Assembly: GCA_016841645.1 (NCBI GenBank)
Contig: JAENYS010000020.1
Coordinates: 1-48,352 of the forward strand
Length of the DNA: 48,352 nucleotides
Direction of reading: 5' to 3'
From: Desulfoscipio geothermicus
Lineage (GTDB): Bacteria; Bacillota; Desulfotomaculia; Desulfotomaculales; Desulfallaceae
How positions within the stretch are numbered: position 1 is the first letter of the stretch; the number at the start of each line of letters is the position of its first letter. Shown piece by piece: positions 9,151 to 20,203 of the stretch. A program made the position numbers and the translations under genes. Below the pieces are notes generated by a model. It did no database searches. It was not told where the DNA came from and saw only the letters and a program-made list of their open reading frames with translations.

Positions 9151-9344
9151 AACACTTTACCTCCATTTATCCAAAATCTTTTATTGGAGTTATAACCATT
9201 TACCGTATCGCTAATATCATTACTTGGGCTAATAATAATGACAAAATTAATATTATAATTACTGGACATACCGTACAGTCCCTTTAATGTTGGGTTTTAA
9301 ATTAGATTTAAAGCGTTTACATTATATTCTTTGTCATAGTCATT

Positions 9345-11087
9345 TTAATCAACATCTTCAGAGTTCCAATAATCGGAAAAACGCTTATACGCTAAGGATC
9401 GTCCTAAACGATGTATGTTATCAGCAAAGTCTATAATACAACATTCTTCGGTTCCGCCAAATTTTGGCCCTCTTACACCACGACCAATAATTTGTTCGTA
9501 AAGAATCACACTAGTCATTGGTCTACAAATAACAACATACTCTGTTTTCGGGGCATCAAAACCTGTTGTTAGTACTCCATAATTACATAAGAAATCAATT
9601 TTTCCATCTTTAAAGTCTCTAATTAATCCCCGTCGAATTGTCAAAGGTGTGTCAGCAGAAATAGACCCAGACGGACGACCCATTGCAATTAATATAACTG
9701 ATAAAAAATGAGCATGTTCAACCGTACAAGCATAAACTAACGTGGGCTTACCTTTAGGAATATTCAATAACTTTTTTATAATAAAGAGGTTACGCTCGTT
9801 ATCACTTGACAATCTCTTAAGGAACGTAGGGCCGAGATATTCGTCAAAGTCTATTGATATCTGATTAATTTCTTGATCTGTAAGTGTATACTCCTTGCCA
9901 AAGGGATATATTATGTGTTTTGCATTTGCCAAATATCCGTTTTCCCTAAAATATCTTAAAGGGTCATTTTTATATTCTTCCCCTAAATCAGGTTCAATAA
10001 GATTCATCTGGAATCTTTCAACAAGTTTTGATATTTCATCATGTTTGTTCAATCCGGTTCTTCCTGGGGTTGCAGATAATCCACAAATCGGAAACAAATC
10101 TTCACCTTTCAATTCTATTGCTTTATTCAATAAAATATCATACATTGCCGATACAGCTCGGTGTGCCTCATCAATTATCATTGCTCCTGTATTTGCTATC
10201 ACGTTGTTCAATGCGTCATCTTTTGATTTAATTCTACTATGTAACTGCTGAATACTCGAAACAACAACACCCCCACTACGAAGTTCATCTTTAGGAATAT
10301 CACGACCGCCAAAAAACCTATAAATTCTTAATGGGCTAACGAATTCTCTATTTTCCCACATATCTTTAACACAGCTTATAACTTGCTCACACAATTCTTC
10401 ACTCTGTGCTATCCAAACCAAATACTTATTTCCTGAAAAACGTGGCTGCATCCAATCAATGAATGCCTCTACTGCAACTCTGGTTTTGCCCCCACCTGTA
10501 GGCAAGGTCACTACACATCGAGTTTTATCACCATCTTGGTTTAGAACTTGTAGCATTTTGTCCTTAAGGTTTTCCTGGAATTCTCTAAGCATAGGAATTG
10601 GCGGCGACTTTGGCTGAACTGTAGTAATTGTCGGCAAAGTTTGAGTTTGTTTAACACCAGCAAATATTATAGGAAAATTTAGTAGTTCTACAAAGTCCAC
10701 TGCCCACCTGCCTCTAGAGTGCCACTTTTTATTGACAAGCGGAGTGATCATATGTGAGGGACTTTTTATTAGGTTGTCACTGCCATTATGCTTTTCAAAT
10801 ATTAGCTCAAGTTCATCTGTACCCAAATGATTGAGCAGATGTCTCCTTAATCTTTTTATTACTTCAGTACTACCGCTAAAAAGGGTAGACCCTTTACGAA
10901 AAATCAGCAATTTAGCAAGTTCAAGCCTACTTAAACCAGTATGACCTAGTTCTTTCAAAATAGCATTCGCTTGATCTCTCGATTCCACTCCAAATAATTG
11001 GCCAAGTAATTGTGTGGAAATATTATAGCGATTAACTAGTAAATCAGCAGCCTGTTCAATCTCAGCTTTGTTGGGACTTATTTCCAT
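9345..11087 (-). CDS. DEAD/DEAH-box SF2 helicase at the end of the restriction operon
   Basis: This is an SF2 helicase of 580 residues. Walker A is LPTGGGKTRVA, motif II is IIDEAHRAVS, motif III is SATPGRT, motif V is LTTGFDAPKTEYVV and motif VI is QIIGRGVRGPKFGG. It resembles the ResIII/DEAD family that includes restriction translocases and stand-alone helicases such as RadD. About 170 residues precede the helicase core; they seem helical and contain repeated leucine-rich helices, with no nuclease motif that I can see. The ATG at 11087 is preceded by GGTGG. The gene lies 48 bases after a small unknown gene, which itself begins at the end of hsdR, so the helicase is probably co-transcribed with the type I restriction genes. 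Extra helicases are not part of a standard type I system; a helper or separate defence role is inferred only. Confidence 0.85.
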   Translation of the reverse strand: MEISPNKAEIEQAADLLVNRYNISTQLLGQLFGVESRDQANAILKELGHTGLSRLELAKLLIFRKGSTLFSGSTEVIKRLRRHLLNHLGTDELELIFEKHNGSDNLIKSPSHMITPLVNKKWHSRGRWAVDFVELLNFPIIFAGVKQTQTLPTITTVQPKSPPIPMLREFQENLKDKMLQVLNQDGDKTRCVVTLPTGGGKTRVAVEAFIDWMQPRFSGNKYLVWIAQSEELCEQVISCVKDMWENREFVSPLRIYRFFGGRDIPKDELRSGGVVVSSIQQLHSRIKSKDDALNNVIANTGAMIIDEAHRAVSAMYDILLNKAIELKGEDLFPICGLSATPGRTGLNKHDEISKLVERFQMNLIEPDLGEEYKNDPLRYFRENGYLANAKHIIYPFGKEYTLTDQEINQISIDFDEYLGPTFLKRLSSDNERNLFIIKKLLNIPKGKPTLVYACTVEHAHFLSVILIAMGRPSGSISADTPLTIRRGLIRDFKDGKIDFLCNYGVLTTGFDAPKTEYVVICRPMTSVILYEQIIGRGVRGPKFGGTEECCIIDFADNIHRLGRSLAYKRFSDYWNSEDVD

Positions 11088-11135
11088 TATCTATTCCACC
11101 TTCTCTATGTATTAAGACCAACATACAATCTTAAT

Positions 11136-11390
11136 TTAGTCCTGATTCAACTCAGTATAATCTGCACGGAAATATACCTTATAGTCAGATGCCTTAAAGC
11201 CATATGCTTTGAGCATTTTTAAAATCAAATTACGAATACCGTTACCACTCATATTAGTTTCGATGAATACCCTATCAAGTATTGATTGTGGTTTCCGCAT
11301 ACCGTCCGAGGAAGTGGAAATGTATTTAACTTTTTTACCATTCATACCAGGAGCTTGTTCGAATGAAGTTAAGTGGTACCCCTTCCCCAT
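11136..11390 (-). CDS. small unknown protein between hsdR and helicase
   Basis: This frame gives 84 residues from ATG 11390, which has no ribosome binding site in front of it. The frame stays open upstream to 11456 and the extra residues look coding ([17 protein letters not shown]), so the real start may be a rare codon. An ATT about nine bases after GGGAAGG, just past the hsdR stop, is one option. The protein is basic and mixed alpha/beta, ending with a helix-strand segment (NLILKMLKAYGFKASDYKVYFRADYTEL). I do not recognise the family. Position suggests a helper of the restriction operon or of the SF2 helicase that follows 48 bases later. Confidence 0.55.
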   Translation of the reverse strand: MGKGYHLTSFEQAPGMNGKKVKYISTSSDGMRKPQSILDRVFIETNMSGNGIRNLILKMLKAYGFKASDYKVYFRADYTELNQD

Positions 11391-11437
11391 CTTAGTATGA
11401 TTCGACGTACATTCCCGAATATCGTATTTAACCTTCC

Positions 11438-14400
11438 CTACCGTTTCATCTGATCAGATTCATTCTCGCACATCAGTTTTGTCTGTTCCATTACAATATC
11501 CACAGCCTTAGCAGTCTTATCCGGTGGGTACCCGTATTTCTTTAGTAGCCGTTTAATTATCATTTTCATTTTGGCCTGAACGCTTTCTCTAATTGCCCAG
11601 TCTACGCTGATATTGTTCTTAATAGCTGTAGTCAATTCTTTGGCAATCTGCACCAGGATCTCATCACCCATGACTTCCCGGGCAGATTCATTTTCAGCCA
11701 GCGCATCATAGAAAGCCAATTCATCTGAGGTAAGGCCTGTATTTTCACCGCGTTTTTCGGCATCGCTGATCTGCCTGGCAAGTTCAATCAGCTCCATGAT
11801 AACTTGGGTGGTTTCAATGGCTCTGTTCTGATACTTCCTGATGGCCGCTTCCAGCAGTTCGGAGAATTTCCTTGACTGTACGAGATTGCGTCTGGAGAAA
11901 GTCTTGATATTGCCTTTGAGCAGCCGGTTTAACAGTTCAACCGCCAGGTTTTTCTGTTTCATACCTTTTACTTCTTCAAGGAACTCATCGGAAAGTATGG
12001 CTATATTCGGCTTGGCAAGACCTACGGAGCTTAAAATATCAACCACTTCATTGGAAGATATAGCTTTTGATATCAACTGGTTTAATTCACTGTCGAGCTG
12101 GGAGGTGGTTTTCTTTTTACTGTCATCACCGATCATTTTAACCAGACTTGCTTTGACGGCTTTATGAAAGCCGACCTCTAGATTGAGCCTTTCAGCAATA
12201 TCTGTTGTGGCACACAGAGAATAAGCCCGGGCCATTTCGGTTACCAGCTTAATATAATCATTCTTTCCATCCTCACGAAGTCCAATAATATAATCCATTG
12301 TTTCGATGATGGCCTGCATTTTCTCACTTGGCTTACCGTCAAAAAATTTACTATAATCGTAGCCGTGCAGCAGTTCTTTAATCAGGTCATATTTTTCCAA
12401 GAGAACCTGAGAGGCTATTTCCGTATCCACACCGGTAGTCTTTTTATCGCTCTCCGTATACTGGGAAAGCGCTTCTTTCAACTTTTCAGCAATGCCGATA
12501 TAATCTACAACCAGACCACCTTGTTTATCTTTGAATACTCGATTTACCCTGGCGATGGCCTGCATCAAGTTATGACCGCTCATTGGCTTGTCGATATACA
12601 TGGTGTGCATGCTGGGCACATCAAAGCCGGTGAGCCACATGTCACGAACAATGACCAGCTTTAGTTCATCGTTTCTGTCCTTCATCCGTTTGGCCAGAGT
12701 TTCCCGGTTAGCCTTGGTGCCGATAAAGGGCTGCCAGTCTGCCGGGTCGGAGGAACTGCCGGTCATGACCACCTTGATCCTGCCCGACAGCAAATCATCA
12801 CTATGCCACTGGGGGCGCAGCGCGACAATTTCCCGGTAAAGATCAACGGCAATCCTCCGGCTCATGGCCACAATCATGGCCTTGCCGCCTTCGTTCTCCT
12901 GGGCTTGCTCCCGTTTCTCAAAATGCTCTACAATATCTTTGGCAATCTGCTGAACCCTTTCTTTTGCGCCAACAATAGCCTCCAATCTGGCCCATTTGGA
13001 TTTCAGCTTTTCTTTTTGACTATATTCCTGGTACTCGGTAATCTCTTCATATTCGGCATCAACCTTTGGTTTCATGGCTTCCGGCAGCTCAAGCCTGGCT
13101 ATGCGGCTTTCATAGAAAATCTTAACGGTTGTGCCGTCTTCCACAGCTCTGGTCATATCGTAAATATCGATATAATCCCCAAAGACCGCCCTGGTATTTT
13201 TATCAGTTAGTTCAACCGGCGTTCCGGTAAAGCCGATATAAGAGGCATTGGGCAGGCTGTCACGCATGTACTTGGCATAGCCGTATTTGACATCTGCCGC
13301 TGTTTTACCCTTGACAACTTCCGCTCCAAAACCGTACTGGCTCCGGTGGGCTTCGTCGGCAATAACAATGATATTTTTCCGGTCGGTGAGGACCGTGCTT
13401 GTCCCATATTCAGTGCTGCTCTCAGCTACCATATCCAAGGTTTCGTAAGACTGAGCGCCTTCTTTGACCTGATCGGAAAAAGGTGCAAACTTGTGAATGG
13501 TCGTGAAAATAATCCCGCCGCTGGTACGGTTATTCAGTAGTTCTCGCAAGTGCGTTCGATCTTCCGCCTGCACCGGCGTACTTCTTAGTAATTCCTTGCT
13601 TTTAAGAAAGGTGCTGTATAGTTGGTCATCCAAATCGTTTCTGTCGGTGATAACGACAATGGTTGGGTTTTCCAGTTCTTCACTGATGACCAGTTTGCCT
13701 GCATAAAATACCATAGACAGACTTTTACCGCTGCCCTGAGTATGCCAGATAACCCCGATTCTTCTATCGCCATTTTCCATAGTGGAACGTTCAGTGCTTT
13801 CCACAGCTTTATTGACCGCATGATATTGATGATACCCGGCCAGAATTTTTATTGTTTCTTTCCCATCGCTTTGAAACAACACAAAGTGCTTGATGATATC
13901 CAGAAAACGGTCACGCTGGAACATGCCCTTAATCAATACTTCAAGCTGGGGAATAGACAGGGGTGCCACATCGTCACCATCAATAGTACGCCAGGCCATA
14001 AAACGATCTTCATCGGAGGTCAGGGTACCGGCCCTGGCATTGATCCCGTCACTGGTGACCATAAAAGAGTTGTATGTAAATAAAGAAGGGATGGTCATTT
14101 TATAGGTTTGCAGCTGATTATAGGCATCGGTGATGTCCACATTTTCGTCGCTGGCGCTTTTTAGTTCAATGACCACCAGGGGCATCCCGTTGACAAAGAC
14201 CACCACATCCGGGCGTTTCTCCACGCCATGCTCCACGATGGTGAATTGGTTAGCAACCATAAATTCGTTGTTCAGTGGCCTGGCAAAATCGAATACATAA
14301 GCTTTCTCCGTGCGATAACTGGCATCGGTTTGCTTTACCTGAACATCGATGCCATCAGTAATCATTTTTTGAAACGCCTTATTATTCATGACGAGACTCG

Positions 14401-14644
14401 GGCTTTGGGGAATCGTAATCTGCCTGAAGGCATCTTCTATTGCATCAGCTGGGAGTTTTAGATTTATTCTGGTAAGGGATTCTTTTAACCTCTCGGTCAG
14501 AATAACGTCGCTGTAATCCTCACGTTCCGAATACTCCCCATCCGGTGCAATATCCGGAGCAAAGACGACTTCGTAGCCTAGTTCTTCAAACCATTCCAGG
14601 GTGGCTTCTTCTAAGTGGGACTCGTAGAAGTTATTCCTTGCCAT
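11438..14644 (-). CDS. hsdR: type I restriction enzyme R subunit
   Basis: This is the motor and nuclease subunit of a type I restriction-modification complex, 1068 residues and apparently complete. The N-terminal PD-(D/E)XK nuclease shows [19 protein letters not shown], with D146, E160 and K162 as metal-binding and catalytic residues. The SF2 translocase follows with Walker A HTQGSGKS (301-308), DEAH at 430-433 and FTGTPV as motif III. The C-terminal third is helical and would dock on the HsdM2S core. In the complex, bipartite unmethylated sites trigger ATP-driven DNA translocation and cleavage far from the site. The ATG follows the hsdS stop directly (TAAATG), and the ribosome binding site GAGGAGG lies inside the last codons of hsdS. 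All motifs are intact, so restriction activity is expected. Confidence 0.95.
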   Translation of the reverse strand: MARNNFYESHLEEATLEWFEELGYEVVFAPDIAPDGEYSEREDYSDVILTERLKESLTRINLKLPADAIEDAFRQITIPQSPSLVMNNKAFQKMITDGIDVQVKQTDASYRTEKAYVFDFARPLNNEFMVANQFTIVEHGVEKRPDVVVFVNGMPLVVIELKSASDENVDITDAYNQLQTYKMTIPSLFTYNSFMVTSDGINARAGTLTSDEDRFMAWRTIDGDDVAPLSIPQLEVLIKGMFQRDRFLDIIKHFVLFQSDGKETIKILAGYHQYHAVNKAVESTERSTMENGDRRIGVIWHTQGSGKSLSMVFYAGKLVISEELENPTIVVITDRNDLDDQLYSTFLKSKELLRSTPVQAEDRTHLRELLNNRTSGGIIFTTIHKFAPFSDQVKEGAQSYETLDMVAESSTEYGTSTVLTDRKNIIVIADEAHRSQYGFGAEVVKGKTAADVKYGYAKYMRDSLPNASYIGFTGTPVELTDKNTRAVFGDYIDIYDMTRAVEDGTTVKIFYESRIARLELPEAMKPKVDAEYEEITEYQEYSQKEKLKSKWARLEAIVGAKERVQQIAKDIVEHFEKREQAQENEGGKAMIVAMSRRIAVDLYREIVALRPQWHSDDLLSGRIKVVMTGSSSDPADWQPFIGTKANRETLAKRMKDRNDELKLVIVRDMWLTGFDVPSMHTMYIDKPMSGHNLMQAIARVNRVFKDKQGGLVVDYIGIAEKLKEALSQYTESDKKTTGVDTEIASQVLLEKYDLIKELLHGYDYSKFFDGKPSEKMQAIIETMDYIIGLREDGKNDYIKLVTEMARAYSLCATTDIAERLNLEVGFHKAVKASLVKMIGDDSKKKTTSQLDSELNQLISKAISSNEVVDILSSVGLAKPNIAILSDEFLEEVKGMKQKNLAVELLNRLLKGNIKTFSRRNLVQSRKFSELLEAAIRKYQNRAIETTQVIMELIELARQISDAEKRGENTGLTSDELAFYDALAENESAREVMGDEILVQIAKELTTAIKNNISVDWAIRESVQAKMKMIIKRLLKKYGYPPDKTAKAVDIVMEQTKLMCENESDQMKR

Positions 14645-15859
14645 TTATTGCACCTCCTCGATAGGAACTCGGATTTCTCCGGACATGAGCTTTGGTAATA
14701 GAGAATCACGAATAGCGGCTAGAGATCTAATTTGGATAAAGTTATTTTCAATAATATCATCAAGCTTTCCAACACTTTTTTGAAATTGTGACATGGCACT
14801 CTCAGATGGAATAAGTACTTGCATGTTATGCAAGGTGTCTTTATTTACTGAACCAAACACTGTACCCTCTCCGTTATATACATTAAAGCCATCCTTTAAA
14901 TTTAATAACTGATAAAACAAATAGGAATTACAATTATTCTTGCTTTTTAATGATGCTAAACCACGACCAATACAACAATCTTCACTGGCCACATTAATAT
15001 CTCCAACAGGAGCCCTAACACTTAATAGAATATCGCCTTTTTTTGCTATCCTTTTAGGTTCTGTTGTGTATAATCTGATCGTTGGATACCGTTTACCAAA
15101 ATCCGTTCTGCCTTGATAAAATACAGTCCCATCATTATTTTCATTATAGCTACTACCATTTGGAGATTGTCCCATTGTGATATTTGAAATATCGCGCAAG
15201 GTCCCAACTCTCCATCCCTTAGGTATCCTGCCTAACTCACTGTCTTCAAACTCACCGTCTTGAAACGGCTCAAAATCCACAAACCAGCTCTTGAAAATCG
15301 CTTGGGCCATTTCCTCAAGGGTTTTGTTAATACGATTGTTGAGTTCTATTTTGTCATCCAGGCAGCAGAGTGTATCTGCGATGGCTTTTTGTTCTAAGAG
15401 ACTGGGATAACCAATCGGACAAGATTTAAAAGCAGAATGTTTTAAATCTTTTTGAACACTACCGGAAGCTACTTGATTTGAATACTCGTAAAACTTGTCT
15501 GATTTTAAATAATAATAAATAAAAATTTTGTCAAATTTTGAATAGTCAACATTTACTTTAAAACAATTGTTATGAACGCAACCACTAACGTTTGTGTATA
15601 CAAATCCAACTTGCCCAGTTCTCGTATATATAATATCTTCATCATTAGCTATATGTTGAGTTTTGATATCTGTAACAAACTCTGAAAAAGTTCTGGAAGG
15701 TAGATCTGTTATTTTTAGAAGTGGTATATACCCTTCTTTAGATGAATTAACTCTTAACTCTTTGGCAATTTGAAGGCCTTGCTGAAGTGTTGCAATATCA
15801 CCAATAGTTGATACAGTCCAATCATCTGGAACATTACCAAATAAAGTGTTAGAACTCAT
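14645..15859 (-). CDS. hsdS: type I restriction enzyme specificity (S) subunit
   Basis: This is the DNA-recognition subunit, about 404 residues. The start is the ATG at 15859, which overlaps the hsdM stop by 11 bases; a longer frame from 15916 merely reads through the end of hsdM. Two target recognition domains are visible, roughly residues 5-165 and 205-385, each opening with a P-x-x-W-x-V-x-x-I/L motif ([11 protein letters not shown] and [11 protein letters not shown]). They are joined by a conserved helical spacer ([20 protein letters not shown]) and followed by a second one ([18 protein letters not shown]). Each domain would read one half of a bipartite site, and the helices set the gap between the halves. 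Full length and intact, AT-richer than hsdM, as usual for variable hsdS genes. Confidence 0.95.
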   Translation of the reverse strand: MSSNTLFGNVPDDWTVSTIGDIATLQQGLQIAKELRVNSSKEGYIPLLKITDLPSRTFSEFVTDIKTQHIANDEDIIYTRTGQVGFVYTNVSGCVHNNCFKVNVDYSKFDKIFIYYYLKSDKFYEYSNQVASGSVQKDLKHSAFKSCPIGYPSLLEQKAIADTLCCLDDKIELNNRINKTLEEMAQAIFKSWFVDFEPFQDGEFEDSELGRIPKGWRVGTLRDISNITMGQSPNGSSYNENNDGTVFYQGRTDFGKRYPTIRLYTTEPKRIAKKGDILLSVRAPVGDINVASEDCCIGRGLASLKSKNNCNSYLFYQLLNLKDGFNVYNGEGTVFGSVNKDTLHNMQVLIPSESAMSQFQKSVGKLDDIIENNFIQIRSLAAIRDSLLPKLMSGEIRVPIEEVQ

Positions 15860-17330
15860 ACCCAATCGCCCCCAATTGCTGCTTGATTTCCTCCTCCAGC
15901 TGATGGGATTTAACAAACAGCTCGACCAGCTCGGCGGTCAGCCTGGTCATCTTTTCTTCGAAGGGTTCCCCGTCATCCTCGGCTTCTTCAATCCCCACAT
16001 ATCTCCCCGGGGTCAGAATAAACTCATGCCCTCTTACATCTTCAATTGCTGCCGATTTACAGAACCCCTGCACATCTTCGTATTCTTCCTTACCGTCCCG
16101 CCAGTTATGGTAGGTATCATATATTTTCGCGATTTCCTCATCGGAAAGTTCTCTATGCTTGCGAGTGATCATAGTGCCCATCTTACGTGCGTCGATAAAG
16201 AGAATTTTATCTTTTCGGTTATCTCTCTTTTTAGAGATAAACCACAGGCACACCGGAATGGTCACATTGTAAAACAGGTTGGGCGGCATGGTGACAATGC
16301 AGTCCACCAGTCCCGCTTCAATAATGTTTTTTCTAATCTCGGCTTCTGCTTTGGTGGAGGTGCTCATGGAACCGTTGGCCAGTACAAAACCGGCCACCCC
16401 GGCAGGAGATAACTTGCTGATGATATGCTCAATCCAGGCGTAGTTGGCGTTGTTAGCCGGGGGGATGCCGTATTTCCAGCGGGCGTCATCCTGGATTAAG
16501 GTATAATCACTGACGTTAAAGGGCGGGTTGGCCAGGATGTAATCAGCCCTGAGACTTTTGTGCAGGTCATTGCCAAAGGTATCGGCGTCCCGTTCGCCCA
16601 GGTTACCGTCAATACCACGGATAGCCAGGTTCATTTTACACAGCTTCCAGGTGGCAGCGGTGAACTCCTGGCCAAAAATATGGATATCATCCTTCCGGCC
16701 CTGGTGTTCTTCCACAAAGCGCTTGGACTGAACAAACATGCCGCCGGACCCGCAGCAGGGGTCATAAACCCTGCCTTTATAAGGCTCAATCATGCCGACC
16801 AAGAGCTTTACGATAGTCGGCGGCGTATAGAACTCGCCTTCGCTGGAACCGAATTTGCCCAAAAAGTATTCATAAACCCGGCCTAAAATATCCTGCGCCC
16901 GGGCAGCCTTATTGCCCAAGTTAAAGGAAAACAAGTCAATTAACTCACCAAGCTTGGTTTTGTCCAGTTCCGGGCGAGCATAGTTTTTGGGGAGCACCCC
17001 TTTTAAGCTTTTATTCTCCCGTTCAATGGCCAGCATCGCGTCATCGATAATTTGGCCGATGGTGGTTTGCTTAGCGTTCTTTTTGACAAATGACCACCTG
17101 GCACCGGTGGGCACAAAGAAAATATTTTCGGCTATGTAGGCGTCACGGTCTTCTTCAAAACCATCACCCTCGGCCACCAGTTCATGGTATTTTTCTTCAA
17201 AGCTGTCGGAGATGTATTTCAGGAAGATAAGTCCAAGGACAACATCCTTATAATCCGAAGGTTGAATATTTCCCCTCAGTTTATCCGCCATTTCCCATAA
17301 TTTGTTTTCAAATTCTAAGTTTACCGCCAT
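15849..17330 (-). CDS. hsdM: type I restriction enzyme methylase (M) subunit
   Basis: This is an N6-adenine methyltransferase of 493 residues. The HsdM N-terminal helical domain (about 1-150) is followed by the SAM-binding motif I in [11 protein letters not shown] (about 189-199) and catalytic motif IV NPPF (268-271). It would modify the adenines of the site defined by HsdS and form the M2S core. GGGGG lies eight bases before the ATG at 17330, and the gene starts 11 bases after the stop of the degenerate methylase-like gene. Everything needed for activity is visible. Confidence 0.95.
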   Translation of the reverse strand: MAVNLEFENKLWEMADKLRGNIQPSDYKDVVLGLIFLKYISDSFEEKYHELVAEGDGFEEDRDAYIAENIFFVPTGARWSFVKKNAKQTTIGQIIDDAMLAIERENKSLKGVLPKNYARPELDKTKLGELIDLFSFNLGNKAARAQDILGRVYEYFLGKFGSSEGEFYTPPTIVKLLVGMIEPYKGRVYDPCCGSGGMFVQSKRFVEEHQGRKDDIHIFGQEFTAATWKLCKMNLAIRGIDGNLGERDADTFGNDLHKSLRADYILANPPFNVSDYTLIQDDARWKYGIPPANNANYAWIEHIISKLSPAGVAGFVLANGSMSTSTKAEAEIRKNIIEAGLVDCIVTMPPNLFYNVTIPVCLWFISKKRDNRKDKILFIDARKMGTMITRKHRELSDEEIAKIYDTYHNWRDGKEEYEDVQGFCKSAAIEDVRGHEFILTPGRYVGIEEAEDDGEPFEEKMTRLTAELVELFVKSHQLEEEIKQQLGAIGYEF

Positions 17331-17341
17331 TGTCCTGCCCC

Positions 17342-18934
17342 CTATACTAAATCGTTATAAATACCGGCTTTTATTTGTACCCACCGGTTTTCCGCCTGTC
17401 TGACAGTATTTTTGTAAATATTAAGCTCCTCATGGTATTTAACGATCATTTCCTCCTGTTTGCTTAACGGCAGTAGTGGAATCTCCATTTCCATGATATC
17501 GGCATAATTGATATTCATAATGCTGGTGCCCCGCTGAAAGCTCTTAATGATAGCCATTCCTATCGGGCTTTCAAAAAAAATCTTGATATACTCCCCTTTG
17601 ACCTTTTCTTTTGGCCGGATCACAATTAAATTTGCAGATGCTATGATCGTTTTGTCCCGGGCCTCAAAAACAGCCGATTTTATAGCAGTGCCTCTGCAGG
17701 ATAAAACCACATCGCCGGTGTACAGTTCATACCGCTTGATTTTCCGTTCCTCTTCATCGATAGTGTCCATATCCTTGTAATTGATCTCGCCCTCTTCGAT
17801 ATTGGAGATATTAAGCACCGATATGCTGCCCAGGGAAGTGTCCTTTTTCAAAATGGACTTGCCTCTAAACACTTCGGCTACATCTTTGAGTTTCACCTTT
17901 GGTAAATTAGACTTTTTAAATCTTTGGATATTTTCATCCTCGTCAGATAAAAGCAGCTCAATTCTCCAGTCATCATGTGCTAAAAATTCATCCGCGGCTA
18001 TTACTTTTTTATCGGCAATATTAAAAACGTCTTTTTGCAGTTCCAAAGTACCCAGTTCCATACCGGACTGAGGCCTAGTCGTGATGGTGAATAAGTATGT
18101 TTTAATGGCTGTTGCCGGCCTGAAGGTTCCCTCAGGCAATATAAAAATATTTTTCACATAGTAGTTACCGGTAATAAACGATCTGAGCTGCCGGTATTCC
18201 ATACCGGCAAAGGTTATCTTGGCCGGCACGATAATATCCAGCGTACCCTGATCGTTTAAATGACCCAGCATGTTTTCTATGGCAATACCGTCACTATCTC
18301 TGGTTATAAACTTTCTACCTAATTCCTCAGGCTTATATCCGAAGGTAGGTAGTGAATATATATAATCGAACTTATCCTCCGGTAAGCACTCCGTATAAAT
18401 GGACGCAAAACGGATTTTAACATTTGGGTTATCACCAAAGGCCAAATGTAATAATATGTTCATCGGCTTTAACTGCGTTGTTAAAGTGATCTCAGTATGC
18501 TGAAATTGCCGGATTATTTTGGTTAGCCCGAATAAATGCTTTTCTGCTTCGGTAATAAGTATTTTCTGCGGCTGAAGCTCCCGAATTCTCTCTCCGATAT
18601 ATGTGGTTAAATACAGGGGGGCAATGACCGTACCCATACGGTCATTTTTATAGATCTCCAGAGTAAAATCGATTAGATCTATGTCTTTTAACGCTGCAAA
18701 GATATCCAGAAAGTCATCTCGATCAGCCGGGAAGAAGCCTAATTCATCTTCCGTGTTTTTTTTCATAAACTGAAACAGCTTCTCTTTGTCGCCGGTGATA
18801 TTTGAATCTTTCTCCAGTTTTATTAGTGTCATTTTTACACGAAGCATTTCGTTAAGTAACTGTCCCCGGGAAGATAGCTGCCTTTGGTATAAGACATTTA
18901 AGGCTACATCTATATTCGTATTCACTAATGCCAT
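17342..18934 (-). CDS. degenerate N6-methylase/specificity-subunit fusion heading the type I operon
   Basis: This is a protein of about 530 residues. The N-terminal 330 residues follow the order of a type I or IIG N6-methylase but lack its signatures. Where motif I should be there is only [18 protein letters not shown], and where NPPF should be there is SLPTFGYKP; a segment resembling HsdM downstream of the catalytic motif ([20 protein letters not shown]) is kept. The C-terminal 200 residues look like one specificity-subunit target recognition domain ([12 protein letters not shown], then [24 protein letters not shown]). I infer a non-catalytic M-S fusion that might bind DNA or regulate the complex. 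The ATG at 18934 abuts the GAGAGG ribosome site; the GTG at 18925 is better spaced. It is the first gene of the operon, about 20-30 bases from the predicted transcription start. Confidence 0.65.
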   Translation of the reverse strand: MALVNTNIDVALNVLYQRQLSSRGQLLNEMLRVKMTLIKLEKDSNITGDKEKLFQFMKKNTEDELGFFPADRDDFLDIFAALKDIDLIDFTLEIYKNDRMGTVIAPLYLTTYIGERIRELQPQKILITEAEKHLFGLTKIIRQFQHTEITLTTQLKPMNILLHLAFGDNPNVKIRFASIYTECLPEDKFDYIYSLPTFGYKPEELGRKFITRDSDGIAIENMLGHLNDQGTLDIIVPAKITFAGMEYRQLRSFITGNYYVKNIFILPEGTFRPATAIKTYLFTITTRPQSGMELGTLELQKDVFNIADKKVIAADEFLAHDDWRIELLLSDEDENIQRFKKSNLPKVKLKDVAEVFRGKSILKKDTSLGSISVLNISNIEEGEINYKDMDTIDEEERKIKRYELYTGDVVLSCRGTAIKSAVFEARDKTIIASANLIVIRPKEKVKGEYIKIFFESPIGMAIIKSFQRGTSIMNINYADIMEMEIPLLPLSKQEEMIVKYHEELNIYKNTVRQAENRWVQIKAGIYNDLV

Positions 18935-18960
18935 CCTCTCTGAAGTGCTTTGACTGTTTC

Positions 18961-19000
18961 ATTATACTTGCCGGCAATTTAGTATGTCAATACTAAATTG
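18961..19000 (-). promoter_or_regulatory. sigma-A promoter with inverted-repeat operator for the type I operon
   Basis: On the minus strand, perfect TTGACA (18985-18990) and TATAAT (18961-18966) are 18 bases apart. The -35 box lies in a perfect inverted repeat with 11-base arms (18975-18985 and 18990-19000: CAATTTAGTAT and its complement) around a 4-base centre. A dimeric repressor or C-protein-like regulator bound here would block RNA polymerase. No such regulator gene is visible next to it. Confidence 0.8.
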
Positions 19001-19030
19001 ATGATATTCCATGTCCAGAGCAAATATGAA

Positions 19031-19054
19031 GGACACCCCAAATAAAAGGTGCCC
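19031..19054 (-). terminator. possible weak terminator after the cvfB-like gene
   Basis: On the minus strand a 7-bp stem with one G-U pair (arms 19048-19054 and 19031-19037) is followed by a short T-rich stretch. It lies about 40 bases past the cvfB-like stop and before the restriction operon promoter. The U tract is poor. Confidence 0.35.
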
Positions 19055-19090
19055 CTCGTTTCACAACATTTTATGGTTTCTCCACATACA

Positions 19091-19930
19091 TTACCACATC
19101 ATCTCGATACCATCATCTGTAATTTTGATTGCTCCTTCTTTTAAAAGCCGCCCAATGGCCCTTTTAAAGGCACGTTTACTCATGTTAAACTCCGCCTTGA
19201 TATCATCAGGAGAGCTATTATCATTGATTAGAAGTGTTCCATCGCTTAATTTCAACCGGTCCATAATCTTTTGGGCATCACCCTCTATTTCTTTGTATGC
19301 CTCTTTTCTGAAACTTAATTCCAGCTTGCCATCTTCTCTCACTTTTTTAACTCTTACTTCTATTTCGTCACCTTCGGTATAATCGCCATACAATTCTTGA
19401 TTATGAATGAATCCATGATACTTATTATCTACAGCGACAAAAACTCCAAGATCTCTATTGATGCTATAAACAGTTCCGTGGACTATTTCATTTTGTTTAT
19501 ATGGCGATTCGGTGCTCAGCAAATCATATATACGCATAGTTGCACATATTTTATTGTTATTATTAACATACAAACCAACCAAACACGAATCACCTTTTTT
19601 TACCTTACTTACTTGTTCTCTTAAAGGTAATAATAAATCTTTCGGTAGGCCCCAGTCTAAAAAAGCGCCAAAATTTGTAGTTTGTACCACTCTTAATATG
19701 CCCAGTTCTCCAACGGTAAGCTTTGGTCTATTAACCATAGCTATGGTTTTGTCCTCGGCATCTTTATAAACAAATACCTCTATCTCATTACCTATTTCAA
19801 GTTCCTGTGGCAACTGGTTTTCAGGTAATAAAATCTCCTCACTGTCTTTTGCATCTTTAAAACTCAGATACGCCCCAGTCTCACTCTTTCTAATTATTTG
19901 CAACCTCTGCATTTTCCCTATTTCTATCAT
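19091..19930 (-). CDS. cvfB: CvfB/YitL-type S1-domain RNA-binding protein
   Basis: This is a protein of 279 residues, the usual CvfB length. It opens with MIEIGKMQRLQIIRKSETGAY and contains several S1-like OB folds (for example GVFVAVDNKYHGFIHNQELYGDYTEGDEIEVRVKKV), ending in a winged-helix region (FNMSKRAFKRAIGRLLKEGAIKITDDGIEM). CvfB proteins are cytoplasmic RNA-binding regulators in Firmicutes. The start at 19930 follows GAAGG; the longer frame from 19978 has no ribosome binding site. It is monocistronic and divergent from the DUF454 gene. Confidence 0.9.
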   Translation of the reverse strand: MIEIGKMQRLQIIRKSETGAYLSFKDAKDSEEILLPENQLPQELEIGNEIEVFVYKDAEDKTIAMVNRPKLTVGELGILRVVQTTNFGAFLDWGLPKDLLLPLREQVSKVKKGDSCLVGLYVNNNNKICATMRIYDLLSTESPYKQNEIVHGTVYSINRDLGVFVAVDNKYHGFIHNQELYGDYTEGDEIEVRVKKVREDGKLELSFRKEAYKEIEGDAQKIMDRLKLSDGTLLINDNSSPDDIKAEFNMSKRAFKRAIGRLLKEGAIKITDDGIEMMW

Positions 19931-20203
19931 CTTGTACCTTCTTCTATGATTAAGATTATCAATATTGTCGCCCAGCAATTATTATACTCCATGACAATGC
20001 TAAATACCAAGCTATTCCAGAGCAAGCCGTTAAAATCTGTTGGAATATTTAAAAGGTGTTCTCGCTTTATAAAGTTATAAAGTGATTGATAATTAAAGTA
20101 ATGAAGGATTTTAGAACGTTGAAAAAGAAATAGATAGTATGCATCATGACCAGTGAGCAGTTTACCTGCTCCTTTTATTTTAAAAGAATGGGCGGCCAAA
20201 AGA

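Noticed and set aside
13207-14461. Several frames of 60-150 codons on both strands within hsdR
   Set aside because: All are shadows of the full-length hsdR frame, which has every catalytic motif.
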